From assembly GCA_002794775.1 (NCBI GenBank), contig NBAY01000087.1:62001-126000 (forward strand): DNA of 64,000 nt. The letters run 5' to 3'. Origin of the DNA: Porodaedalea pini (Eukaryota > Basidiomycota > Agaricomycetes > Hymenochaetales > Hymenochaetaceae). How positions within the stretch are numbered: the first letter of the stretch is position 1; each line of letters starts with the position of its first letter. Below the pieces are notes generated by a model, which ran no database searches, was not told the origin of the DNA, and was given only the letters and a program-made list of their open reading frames with translations. Below, piece by piece: positions 10,994-22,005 of the stretch. The translations under genes were made by a program, and so were the position numbers.

Positions 10994-12048
10994 TGCGAGT
11001 CAACGACCTCTTCGTCATTCTCTCCTTCCTCCACATAGTCCTCCACCGTCGACCTCCGAGTGTCTACGACTTCCTCGAAGGCTGACTCCTTCATCGCTCC
11101 GAGCTTGTCTGCGAGGATGCGGCGTTCGCCAGGGGCCATCAGTTCCAGCATACGCTGGATAATCGGTTTCCCCTGCGGGCACCTGTCCTTGAAGTGGCCT
11201 TCTTGACCACAGATCCAGCAAGCTCTTCTGCGACGTGCCTCGTTCATAGAGACGTCCATCGGTTGTCCGATACCTCCGAACGTGACGCCGGTCGCATCGC
11301 GTTTGTCGACGTGCGGGGTTGCAACTTGGCGCCGAGCGGGGGGTGCCGGTTGTTGTTGGCGAGGTTGCGGTATGAACGGGCGGCCTCGTTGAATCGCGCG
11401 GATCTGCTGTTCTCCGCGATCGATCTCGATAGCTTTGTTCTTCCACGCCTCATACGTTGTCGGTACGGGCGTCGACCTCAGCACGCCGCGGACTACCTCG
11501 ATGTTCATTGCTCGCTTGAGGCGGTCGCAGATAACGCTGTCGTCTTTCAGTTCCGCCCGCTTGATGATGACGTCAAGTTGTTGGAAGAACTTATCCGCGG
11601 TGAGTTCCTTCTGAACCTTCTCCCGGAAATCCTTCAGCGCAGCTTCCTTTCGGTTCGGATCGTCGAACGAGGCGTCGAGTCGTTCCTGGAATCTTTCCCA
11701 GCTGTCCGTGAAGGTAACGATTCCCGCCGTTGTCGACTCCTCGACGTAGTTCTGCGCCCACGTTGCCGCATTACCACCCTTCAGGTAGGAGAGAGCTACG
11801 TAGATCTTACTCTCCGACGTAGGGTATCGGTTTGGGTTCGCGGACACGAAAAGAAGGACTTCGCGTCTGAAGTCAAGGTAATCGTCGCCACCAGTGAATT
11901 CACGTGGTCGGGCGACGTCTATGTTGGGGGTCGGGGGGTTAGCGGCCGCGACCGGTGCTGGGGCGTTGTTCGCCTGATGGGCGAAGGCATTCGCAACGAT
12001 GGCCGCGATCTGCGCCATTTGCTGTTGGCTGAAACCTTCTGCTGACAT
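10969..12048 (-). CDS. gag: Gag polyprotein of the chromovirus (359 aa)
   Basis: This is the structural capsid/nucleocapsid protein of the retroelement. It starts at ATG 12048 (MSAEGFSQQQMAQIAAIVAN). The N-terminal half has the helical capsid-like features of the retrotrans_gag family, including ENPNRYPTSE-like and WAQNYVE/WERFQERLDASF segments. A CCHC zinc knuckle, CWICGQEGHFKDRCP, follows at about residues 280-294 for RNA packaging. The frame ends at TAG 10971-10969. Near its end it carries the heptamer G GGT TTT, which probably diverts some ribosomes into pol. The capsid-like reading rests on composition; the zinc knuckle is directly visible. Confidence 0.9.
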   Translation of the reverse strand: MSAEGFSQQQMAQIAAIVANAFAHQANNAPAPVAAANPPTPNIDVARPREFTGGDDYLDFRREVLLFVSANPNRYPTSESKIYVALSYLKGGNAATWAQNYVEESTTAGIVTFTDSWERFQERLDASFDDPNRKEAALKDFREKVQKELTADKFFQQLDVIIKRAELKDDSVICDRLKRAMNIEVVRGVLRSTPVPTTYEAWKNKAIEIDRGEQQIRAIQRGRPFIPQPRQQQPAPPARRQVATPHVDKRDATGVTFGGIGQPMDVSMNEARRRRACWICGQEGHFKDRCPQGKPIIQRMLELMAPGERRILADKLGAMKESAFEEVVDTRRSTVEDYVEEGENDEEVVDSQGFASGQA

Positions 12049-12740
12049 CGCGGGTTCGGGTGTTGAAGGTTCTGGGGGAGTCGGCGGTGAGGGATCTCTG
12101 TTGGTCTCGCGGTAAGGACCCGGAGTCGGTGGTAGGTTAACCGTAGATGTTGACGGTGCGGGTGACGATGGGGTAGCTGGAGGCCACCTTGCTCTCCTTC
12201 CTCGTTCGTCTGACGAATACCAGCCGTGCCGGATTTCACTCCACCAGATGTCGTGAGTGACGCCGCTGTTATTGGTCGCGATGTAGCCTGGTCGATCTGG
12301 ATCCCAACGGGCTGAGGCAGGAAGGGCCCGTCGCTGTTCGTCGGTGAGATCTATCTTGACGTTGGCGGTGGGACAGGGATCGGTTGCGTGTTCGATCCGG
12401 GGTTACGCCAACGTTGAGCGGGTTCGTCAGCGAAGTTGATGACGAGGCGGTAGGATCCGAGTGAGATTACAAACGAGATTGTCGTCGAAGTTTGGACTCG
12501 TCTGGTTACCCACGTCCACGTTAGGTGCGTGCTCCACCAGAGGCTAATTCGTAGAGCCAGGGTCGGGAGATGTCGGTTGATATGTTTACGTAATACACGA
12601 ACGTCCGAAAACGTCCGGGCAGGGTTGAGGGTTGTCGTTCAGGGGGTTTACACGTCAAATCCGTCGAGGGGAGCGCTCCTCTAGACTGAGTGAAGGCGAG
12701 TCGACAGCGACGACGTACGCTGGGGATGAGCCTGGGTGGG
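12049..12740 (-). other. Retrotransposon leader between primer site and gag
   Basis: About 690 nt precede the first gag ATG. A 106-codon overlapping frame (12239-11919) shows Arg/Pro/His-rich low-complexity composition and is probably not a gene. The region presumably holds packaging signals, but none can be identified by eye. Confidence 0.4.
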
Positions 12741-12752
12741 GTTCTGCTTTTA
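12741..12752 (-). other. Primer-binding site, self-complementary to the LTR
   Basis: On the minus strand the bases after the 5' LTR are T then AAAAGCAGAAC. This 11-mer is the exact complement of GTTCTGCTTTT at 12958-12948 inside the LTR. It does not begin TGG, as a tRNA-primed site would. The layout matches Tf1-type self-priming, in which the 5' end of the mRNA folds back as primer. Confidence 0.7.
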
Positions 12753-13175
12753 TGTTAGGCGGAAGCCCGGGAGACGGCTCGGACTGGGCAGGCCTCGGCT
12801 GACTGTTGTCTGGGACGTGCTATACTCGAGCGTAGACTCGGGACACGCTTACTCAGGCTAGGTCGACGCGGAGGTAAGAGGACTAATACAAGACTAGACT
12901 AATACAAGGGGGACGAGTCTCACCTAGGTCGACGCGGAGGTAAGAGGAAAAGCAGAACAAGGAGTTCATGCGATTCCTGAGACCTTATATAGCGACGACC
13001 GTGAGACTATATTACCTAACATTACATAACGAGTGGGAATGGAACGAATGAAGGTCGTGTAGAGGGAGTGTGGGAAGTGATTGGAAAGATGATTAAAGAT
13101 AATGAAAAGGAGCAATTAACAGAAACGAAAAAGGAAAAGGGGAAATAAAGAAAAGGGGAAGTTCGAGTCCTGACA
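12753..13175 (-). repeat. 5' LTR (423 bp)
   Basis: This copy carries the element promoter. On the minus strand TATATAAGG (12991-12983) lies about 30 nt upstream of GTTCTGCTTTT (12958-12948), the likely 5' end of the transcript. U3 would be about 217 nt. By eye it is indistinguishable from the 3' LTR. Confidence 0.95.
12983..12991 (-). promoter_or_regulatory. TATA box of the retrotransposon promoter
   Basis: TATATAAGG on the minus strand in the 5' LTR, about 30 nt upstream of the sequence that would form the transcript 5' end and self-primer. The same motif in the 3' LTR lies at 7150-7158. Confidence 0.65.
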
Positions 13176-13180
13176 CATTG
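13176..13180. repeat. Target-site duplication CATTG, right copy
   Basis: Partner of 6915-6919. Removing the element plus one copy restores the frame of the interrupted integrase gene. Confidence 0.9.
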
Positions 13181-13767
13181 CTGGTAATATTCGAAAAGAA
13201 CTTCTTGATATTGTATAGCTTTCGATAGTTGCACACGGTATTGGCATGTGTTCCAATGAGGTTAGAAAGGTGTGCATCAGAAATATTTCTGCTGGATGCC
13301 ATTGCCTCCTTTAAAAACCTCTTATCGATGACTTTACGTGGTCGGCCCCTTCGAGATGTATGCACCGTTGTAACTGGCTGAACAACTATAGTGCTAAGGC
13401 CCTCTCTTGTCTCATGATAAGTTACTTGTATCTCTATTTTAGCATAAAGGTTTACTAACCTAGTATTACCAGCTCTAGCTGCCTCTAGGAGTGCAATAAG
13501 TGTGTCTCCAAACAACTTTGAAGCAGCTTCGACCCATGCTATTGGGATCCCTTCGTTCTCTGACTGTGACTCCAAAGCCTCTAGGAAAGGTATCACATCC
13601 TTCACGATCACATCAACATGGATTTGGTATCGCAGAGGATCTAACTGCTGAAGGGCCAAGATCTGATGTGCTCTGTCGAAAGTCTGCTGAAGAGCGTTGT
13701 GGACTTCTACCACATTAGCTGAGTAAGCTGAGCCATCTAACCGTTCAGGCAGCTGAGGAAATTCCAT
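13176..13767 (-). pseudogene. DDE integrase-core gene, 5' portion (split by retrotransposon)
   Basis: This fragment starts at ATG 13767 (MEFPQLPERLDGS). It contains an N-terminal helical region, then the basic motif SRRGRPRKVIDKRFLKEAM and a helix-turn-helix-like stretch NISDAHLSNLIGTHANTVCNY, which probably binds DNA. The reading frame enters the LTR at 13175. The host frame resumes at 6919-6915 with ELDYLIKKFKALRPNAGIRY. The upstream neighbour is a divergent BTB gene 157 bp away, so the two may share a promoter region. The family resemblance is from memory; the continuity of the frame across the insertion is directly visible. Confidence 0.8.
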
Positions 13768-13924
13768 TGATGCTCTATGTCATAGAAGAAGCTCAGATGT
13801 TAGATTTAAGGCTGATGGTAAGTAGAGGTCGGTATATGCTAAGTACATGCTTACATAAAAAGGCAACTCGAACATGCATCAACTTCACATCTTTACTTTT
13901 CTGTCGTCTTTCTTGACTTTCTTT

Positions 13925-14986
13925 ATGGCTTCTGAGTCAACAGAAACATCTTCTACAAACAATGGATCAACGACAAGCATAGCTAATGCTAGAAACATTC
14001 AAACTCATCCAGAGTATTTCTATGAGGATGGAAACCTTTTCATCACGGTACTTGAAATTTTCTTGTATAGTCGACTAAAGCTCTGACTGCTTCTTTCACA
14101 GGCACCTTCTACTTTAGATAATGGAAAATGGGTGCTGTTTTGCATTCACAAGGGTTTCCTCACTCAGAAGTCTGAGTTCTTCAGTGATATGTTTCACTTG
14201 CCTGGTAGAAATGAGGAGGGGGTCGTTATGGATGGTTCAACAAAGGATATGCCTCTAGAATTTCCTGATACGTCAGCTGAAGAGCTGGGGCATCTTTTTG
14301 ACAAGATGTTTGGCTAGTAAGCTATTATAAACATTCTTCTGCAGCTTTAGATGCTAATATTATTTTTTAGCTGGAAGCAGGGTCCATACGAAACACAGAT
14401 GCTCATAGACGTCTTGAAGCTATCTACCATTTATCTTATCCCTGACCTCCGTCATTGGTCAATCCTACACTTGGATGAGGCTTCTATCTCACATGCCCTT
14501 CGATACAACTTGGCTATCAAATATTGCGTCTCTTCATGGTTTGACCGCGCACTGGTCTCTCTCATCCATACTCCACTGGTTCACCTCACCCACTTGGATA
14601 TTCAATTAATTGGATATGATGTGTTTGTGCTACTTGCGAAGGTCAGGGAGTGGATCGCATACGAGCGGAAACTCATTGCGGCAAAATCACCAACCTTGAC
14701 GCATGCCGCAAGCTGCACATCTCCCGAGAAGTGTAAGCAAGTTTGGAGTGAAGCATGGTGGAATCAGGTAGCGCGAAAGATACTTCACTTTGACCCAGAT
14801 AAGGAGATGTCATTGGAGCAGGTCAAGGATTTGGTACCATCGCTCAAGCTGCAGGGAATGACGCCAGAATGTAGGGCAGGAGTACATGCTCTTCTGGATT
14901 CAGGATTAGGGAGAGAGCTTAGATTAGTTACTTCAGCTGTCCTGTCGCAACGGATATGTGTACAAGCTAATGAATGGGCACCCTAA
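13925..14986 (+). CDS. BTB/POZ domain protein (317 aa)
   Basis: Three exons (13925-14047, 14102-14316, 14371-14986) join to a 318-codon frame with two 54-bp introns. The N-terminus reads NIQTHPEYFYEDGNLFI, then FCIHKGFLTQKSEFFSDMF and a segment ending FPDTSAEELGHLFDKMFG. This is the BTB fold of the large Agaricomycete family in which HPEFYFEDGN-like motifs open the domain. The C-terminal 200 residues are helical and unassigned. Such proteins usually act as dimerising adaptors, for example for cullin-3 ligases; the partner here is unknown. The gene diverges from the interrupted integrase gene across 157 bp. It appears intact. Confidence 0.85.
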
Positions 14987-17900
14987 AGAAATGTTATTTG
15001 TACTTTTTTACACGCACAAAAGATTGATCAACTCATGTGATGATTTTATGTGTCATGTGATTTATACTCCGGGGTACTTAGTTACTCCTCCGGGGCATTT
15101 TACTAGATCCTCACATCACGTGATGCAAACTATCTTTTCCGGGTGACAGTTCAGCAAAACTGTTATAATTCCATCTCATCTGGGGGGTAACTTAAAAATC
15201 TCACAAAAATAAAACCCATCCCCGGACCTAGGAAAAGTCACATGATGATATTTTTAACCCTTTATGGTAGGATATTCCTCATTTGGGATTTCTCAATCAC
15301 ATGTCTATACATCCGGGGGGTAGGTTGATTTTTTGTTACGTTGGTACGTCATAGACACCATCACAAAATAACTCGTTCAGCCAGCCACTCGGCGATCATG
15401 TCCAAGCCAGCACCCATGTGCCTCCTAACAGACATCACACTCAAGATGTCCTTCCTCAGCTTGTTTTGCCCATTCTAATTTACACCTGAAATTTCATCTC
15501 CAAGTTTATGTTTGTCAATAATTTTGAGGTAGCTTCTCTGTATAATAGTGCCTTTGAAAACAGCATACATATCCTTGGTGAAATTAAATGGATGGAAATT
15601 ACCTTAGCCTCAATGAGTCAATGTGAAGAAACACCCAAATCTGAACACTTTTTGCCTCTCCACATTCAACATCGCCACCGTTTTGCCTTCAAACCTTACA
15701 TATAGTTGAAGAACACATGTATTAGTATACGTATTTTTTTTTTTTTCTGGACCGATTCAATGAATATTGATGCCAAAAACACCAAGTGTCCAAAGGAAAG
15801 GGGTGTCCAAAGGAAGGGTGAAATACTGTACATGTCGCTGGCACTCGAGTCAAAGTTACAGAAAGGGGGCAAATAATAATAGTCAGCTTACTTCTCCTGA
15901 GTTGGAGTTGGAGCCAGAGTCAGAGTCAGAAGGCAGTCAGGCTATTCTAGAGGAAGGGACTCAAGGAAGGCTATATATTGATTGGAGGGAATGTGGGCTT
16001 AGTACTAGTACTAGTGTGGGACTACTTTGGATCTCAGAGCCAGAGTCCGAGGACCGGGTGTATTTGGTATTTACTCGAGGAGCTGGAATAACCAGAGATA
16101 ATATTAATATCATTTGGAAAGTATATGTGAGCTTAGTACTAGTACTAGTGTGAGCTCTTTTAACTTTCAAGAACGAGGAAGGCTCTATACTCTTGAGGGG
16201 CCCGCGGTCGACCCTGGAGGGCGCTCGAAAGAAAACGAGACTGGGTCTATTTATTTGGCATACCCTTAGTCCTGTGAGTCGCGATCTAGTTACGCTCAAA
16301 AGTCAACCAGGAGTCAGAATCTGAATTTTTGAATTGGGTTTGAGGAAGATGGATGAACAAATGAGTGAAACAAATGATTGTGTGTGCACGCGTGGTGGTG
16401 GATAAAATACTGATGCTGTTGAATCTAGAATGCTAGTGTGAAGGGGTGCTTTTCCGCCGAAGACTAGAGGAATCAAAGGACGTGTATGATTTGCTGAATA
16501 CAAATAAGAGCTTGGTATGAATTTTAGCCTCGAACTTGGGGAATGCTAGTAACCTCTTCAGGAAATCGAGAGAGTCGATGGATGTTAACTTCCATTCGGT
16601 GGAATCAATCGGATGGGAACATGAATGCAAGAACCCCAGCCTGTGCGTGAAAATTTAAATTCCCCGAGCTTTAGTACACATTTACAAAAACAAAATCGCG
16701 AAACTTGCCAGCAGTAGACCCGGCGATGCATAGCTTACTGTAACCTGAGCTTGAGCCAGTGCTTATAATTACATAGTCTGGAACTCCGTGAGTCTCTCGT
16801 TGTCCCTGGTGACGAGATACTGAGACCATTTTGGTTTCTGAGCGAACAAGCTTGTATGCTTGGTCCACCGGACTACTTCGTTGTCTAGCGCAATGCTATG
16901 CGCTATAATCTATTCGTCCACTCCGAAGCTTCATTTATGTATCAGTGAACGTTAGCTCAAACAGCTTGGCGCCAAGACTGCCTGCCTGCAGACCCCTCTA
17001 ATCTTGTTATTTCACCTGCAGGACGTTGGCCAGCCGTCCAAATGTTCTTACGTCTGGACGGCTAGCTAACATCTCACAGGCAGACAACACAATTGGTGGG
17101 GTTCATGTGTATCTGCAGGAAGGCTGATAGGGAAACACTAACCGAGCAAGAAACATGTACTCTTTCACCGAAAGCCGAAGTAGCTGCCGCTGCAAAGCTG
17201 TGGGAGTTAATACGGACTTGTCTGACTAGCAGGATCACTACCGCATTGTGAAATGCATCTTCGCCGGAGACTTGAGGGACTCGGTATTCCTGAAGGGCCC
17301 GAGGGAATGGGATTCGCTGTATTATTTGGAATGAACGGGCTCAAGGAATGCAAGTAGTGTACTCTCGATGGAGTTGAGGGGGTCGAACGAAATGAGATGC
17401 AAGCTCACCAATTCAATACCGAGGGGCCGGGGCATATGAACACAAGCTTAGTGTGAACTTTGATGTCAGGATCCCAAGGAGGGAGAAGTGTATATACTTT
17501 GAGGGAGTTGAGAGGGTCGAAGGAAATATGAACCACTAAATTAACCGCAGGAAGTATTAGTTTTCAGTGCGAGACCTGTACTCCATGCAGCCTACCCAGT
17601 ATTCAAACAAATCGAAGAGCAGGGCAGGTGCATAGTAAATTTTGGATTATGTTTATATTTGGTACTTCTGGTGACGAGGCACTCGGGCAGATTTGGCTTC
17701 TAGACAGCTGATCAGGTGAAAGCCCATAATTAGATATGAATGGACTGTACCAGTTTGTTGACCGCAATGCCATAACGTATTAAATGCCCCTGAGCCTTTG
17801 ATCATGAGCTAGAGCAGCTCGAATGTTGATATAAGCCCATGAAAAAATGAGGCAGCATACGGCGCAAAAATGCCTGCAACACCTTGAACCTGAGCCTCTA

Positions 17901-18797
17901 ACAGTAAGAATAGCTTCAACAAGGCGCAAAAGACAAGTCAGGAGGAATGGCCAAGTCTATGTACTAAAGCTGTTAGCGCGTCCAATTCAATTTATCAACG
18001 ACCAAAAGGCACTGAGCCACTGGCAGCGATTCGAGTTCAAGCTCAGGCTAGAACCTTCCTCGTCGCGGGGTTCTGTCGGAGTCATCCTAATTATTTGTCC
18101 ACATAGACAGTATGCTACCTTCCTCGGCTTGGAGTGGCTGCATAAGCATTTTAGTCATTAATATAGACGCTTCATGCTTAAGTGTGCACTTCATCCGCAT
18201 GCGTGAAGGAGAGACTCGGAGACGTGATTTTTGAAGAGGTGCCAGTGACTCGAGCTTGACTGTAGGCACGCAGCTTCAAGTTTCAATAGATTAGACTGGA
18301 TTTCAACCAGTAGGAGAATAAAAGATGGATGAAAAGCGTCGTGCGACTCAGTTAGCGGACGATGCACATATTGGAGACTTATTTAAGGGTGGAGGGCACT
18401 GGCAAGCTAGTATTCCTCTACTCCGTTTTGCACGGTTCTGTTTTGCTCAATTTGGAAGTGTCGTCGATCAAGCCGCCGATCCTTTTTATTGAGTTCGCTT
18501 CGTGTCCGCCCACTGCGGCCACTTCTGAACATGTCCATCACCATGCATTACAGCTCAGCACTCGGCACTCAACATATTAAGATTAAACCAGAAGATCTTT
18601 GTAACCCTATGGCTGAATCACCACTGACCAATGCTTCGCAGATAGCATTTATGGTGTGCTGAGTCGTATCAAGATTGAGACGTCACTCAGCCTTAATCTC
18701 TTTTCGGTTTGTAAACGCTCTCTGAAATGAGGCTGATATAAAGCAACATGCCTGTACTGCGCCTCCCTCTTCAAAGCTGGGACTCGCTTGAACTACG
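14987..18797. other. Long region without a recognised gene
   Basis: No ORF above about 130 codons resembles a family. The stretch holds a perfect palindrome CATCACGTGATG (15114-15125), a duplicated block GCTTAGTACTAGTACTAGTG (15997-16016 and 16131-16150), GAGTTGGAG/CAGAGT short repeats near 15900 and an inverted repeat AGCCGTCC/GGACGGCT near 17033-17066. It looks like decayed repeats plus the MFS promoter region. Confidence 0.5.
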
Positions 18798-20882
18798 ATG
18801 TATCCTTCGACTGAAAGTCAACTCCAAGACTGCGGAGATGCCTCTACTGCATGTTCTGTAAACCTCGAAACTATAGAATCTCCTCAGCCGAAAGACGACA
18901 TCTGCAAGCCAAACTCCATCTCACAAGAGAGATTCGATTTTGTGAGCGATGTCGAAAAGCAGGAGGCTGGAGTCAACGGAACGGACGAATTCCGCTTGAA
19001 GAAGTTACTCACTGGTGCAAGAGGTCGCCTTATCGTGCCTTTACTATGCTCGGCGCAGTTTTTTGACATCATCAGTTCTTCATCTTCCATCATCGCCCTT
19101 CCACAGGCAAGTATTCGATAGTACCTCATGATTTTTCTACCAAACTCATTTCTATTTCTACGCATTAGATCGGAGAAACACTAGACTTCCAGGCGTCCGA
19201 GTTGCAATGGGTTATCGCAGCGTATACGCTGACATTTGCGTCCTTCCAACTCATTGGTGGACGCCTGGCGGACATCTACCACCCTAAGCCGGTTTTCGTC
19301 ATAGGCTGTGCGATCGTTGGGATTTTCAGTATTCTGTGTGCTGTCAGCATACATCCGATTATGCTCATCGTCTTCAGAGCAATTCAAGGGATCGGTGAGT
19401 ACATGTTCTTATTCCAGTTCATTTGAAAAATATGTTGACGGACGCCACTGGCTTGAAGGCGCAGCCCTCACTATTCCTTCTGCGATAGCGCTCATCGTCC
19501 AGACGGTCCCTGACCCGGTAGAGCAATCGCAGGCTCTCGCAGCATTCGGCGCAAGTGGGGCTGTCGGAAATGCTCTCGGCTTCGTTCTCGGTGGTGTCCT
19601 GACCTCAAAAGCAGGTTGGAAATGGGGTTCGTAGATTAGATTCACTCTATCTAGTTTACACTTACCTGAGTTATCCTTTCTATCGAACTCTAAGTGTTCT
19701 ACCTCGTGGCAATTATGATCCTTCCTCTCTGTGCTTTCTCAATTATCATGCTACCTAGCCGTCAAGCAGGTCATGCCAATTTGCGCGAGGACCGTCGTCT
19801 TGATTTGCCCGGCGTAGGTGCACTCACAGGTGGCCTCATCTTGTTCGTCTATGCCATATCCGACGCTAGTCATACCGGTAGGTTCAGCATTGTCTTCTTA
19901 TAAGGACCCTCATCTGACTTGCTTTTCATGAAGGCTGGGGGAAGCCACAGATCATTGTCACACTCATCCTCTCTGCGGTCTTCATACTCGTCTTCTTTCT
20001 TGTTGAGCGAAAGGTGTCAGATCCAGCAGTCCCTCCGAGTACATGGCGTATCCAGAACGTTGTGCCTTTGTTTATTTATGCGCTAAGGTACGCCGTAATA
20101 TATGATTGAGTGGCCAATTCAAAGCATGAACCAATACGCATAACACTTTAAAGCATTTACTGGTTCTTATACGGGTCTGAGCTCCAGCTCGTCGAAATAT
20201 TCCAAGTAGGTTGCCGAATAAATTCTTATTAGACTTCCCGAGTCTGATGAAGCCCTTAGGATATATTTGGCTGGTCGCCATTGGCGGCTTCACTGCGTTG
20301 CATCCCTATCGGTGTCGCAGGTGGCATCTCCTCACATCTCAGCGGGCATTACGGACCTCGCCTCCCCCGTCGGGTTCTTCTGCCTATCGGACAGTTGCTC
20401 ATGGCTAGTGCAGCGATCCTGTTCGCACTTGCAGGCTCTCCAGATAAGTATTGGAGTTATATATTCCCAGGGATGGTTGTCGGGATGGTGGGAACCGGCA
20501 TCTCATATGTTGGTGTGAGTGTTGCTTTCATGGCAAGTGCAAAGAAAGGAGAGGAGGTATGGCGTGCATTTTATTTGTGCTCCATTCATGCTGATTTATC
20601 CCGCGACATAGGGTGTCGTCGGCGCACTTGTGAATACATCCTTCCAGCTCGGTGCAACAATTGGCTTGGCGAGTAAGTGTGCTCTGTCTTCTGTCCTTTC
20701 GATCAAGAAACAAAACTTAAACTCTTTTGTTAGTCATGACCTCAATATCGATTGGAGTCAATAATCACCTACCCACCGACGCACCTGTCTCTTCGCAGTT
20801 CAAAGGCTATCAAGGCGCATTCTGGAGTCTTCTTGGATTACAGGTCGTTATGGCTATCATCTCTGTTCTCTTTGTTAGATAG
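18798..20882 (+). CDS. MFS transporter, DHA2-type (532 aa)
   Basis: Nine exons (18798-19106, 19169-19394, 19459-19626, 19695-19877, 19934-20087, 20154-20205, 20260-20556, 20612-20672, 20734-20882) give an uninterrupted 533-codon frame. After an 80-residue cytosolic N-terminus come multiple membrane helices. These include LQWVIAAYTLTFASFQLIGG and GRLADIYHPKPVFVIG (MFS motif A region), FRAIQGIGAALTIPSAIAL, and a GALGFVLGG-like motif C helix (GNALGFVLGGVL). This pattern fits the 14-helix drug:H+ antiporter-2 group; the substrate cannot be told. Intron 1 (19107-19168) has a GC donor (CAG then GCAAGT). No biosynthetic genes flank it, so cluster membership is unsupported. Confidence 0.9.
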
Positions 20883-21606
20883 GTCATACCTCCCTGGGTT
20901 CCCGATAGATTCGATATGTAGAACGACTGCGAGCATGTATTTATGTTTTATTCGCTTCTAGATTAATGGATAGATGATACGGACCTGATATGCTAGTCCT
21001 TGGCCGGCCAATTGCATCCAATTGAATGATGGTACTTGGTTACCTATTTCAGTTCCGATCTTGCCGGTGAGTACTCTTCCTCAATAGTGCGTATTCAGAG
21101 GGCTTTTATAAGAGCTTTTAAGAGAACAATAGGATAGCGGGGCCTCGGAGTGTCTTTGACCGCGTCTGAAGACTTACTGTCAACATGTTGTTGATTCGGA
21201 CTTGCACAAGGGTGCACACTAGTACTGCACTTAAGATCAAAATTAGGGTGTCCCGAGGAGGTATGAAAGACTATAGTTTTGCAAATGGCTGTAATATTCG
21301 TCTTGCATGTTTGCTTGGTCTTTCAATTCTTGTACATCAGCCTTTCTGTTCGATTTATCAAGATAACTTTCCTCGGTCTGACTCTTCTAATGCTTTTGCT
21401 CCACCTCCCAGTGCTCTGACAGCCTAGATTCATCTCTGCAAGGATGGATACGCACATCAGTTTCTCTGTGTACACGTACGTACGTATGAGAGCATTCTCT
21501 CCAAAGCTCCCAGATCTAGAAGTGCCCTGGACCACATGTCATGAAGCTGTTCTGATCACACAGGATGAGCGGATGCACTGCTTTTAAAAGTTTCATTACA
21601 GCAAAA

Positions 21607-21644
<38 letters not shown>

Positions 21645-22005
21645 GAAAAAAACACAGAGCACCATTCAATCTCACTGGCACAGTGTATTCCGGGAACGAA
21701 GGGGCAAGTTAGGACTTTTCTTTCTTTCTCAATCTTGTAGACATACACTCGATCTATGAGTTATTTCTGCTAAAAGCTGGATAAAGTGGCAGGTCAAATA
21801 ATGCCTTAAGAAGGTTAGTAAAATAATAAGGTTCAGTCTCTTGCTTTGATCGGCTCGAGGAAGGCCGCTCTTGGCCATCATATAAAACGCGTGGCTAGAG
21901 CATGATGCATCCTTTTAACGCCCCCATAGCGAGCCCGTCGTTGACGCTCTTCAGCCAACTCGACGCGGATAGCGAGGGACGCGTCTACTCATCGTCAATC
22001 TAGAG
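20883..22005. other. Intergenic region with poly-A/GA tract
   Basis: A purine run of A followed by AAAAG repeats lies at about 21602-21652. No gene was recognised. The right end is the promoter of the secreted-protein gene and has ATATAAAAC at 21880-21888. Confidence 0.5.

Larger units (their letters stand above)
6920..13175 (-). mobile_element. Complete Ty3/gypsy LTR retrotransposon (chromovirus), 6256 bp
   Basis: The element reads on the minus strand: 5' LTR 12753-13175, leader, gag, pol, polypurine tract, 3' LTR 6920-7342. Both LTRs are 423 bp, start TG, end CA and show no difference by eye. They are flanked by the 5-bp duplication CATTG (6915-6919 and 13176-13180). The domain order protease, reverse transcriptase, RNase H, integrase, chromodomain places it in the chromoviruses. 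It is GC- and CpG-rich compared with its AT-rich flanks, as expected for a recent arrival not yet eroded by CpG deamination. It sits inside exon 1 of an integrase-core gene. All coding parts look intact, so it may be active. Confidence 0.95.

Noticed and set aside
11194..12045. 283-codon plus-strand ORF opposite gag
   Set aside because: It lies entirely antisense to gag, is Arg/Val/Leu-rich with no domain, and arises from the GC-rich codon use of gag.
11919..12239. 106-codon ORF overlapping the gag start as an extra retroelement protein
   Set aside because: Low-complexity His/Arg/Pro composition and out of frame with gag; more likely a by-product of GC-rich sequence.
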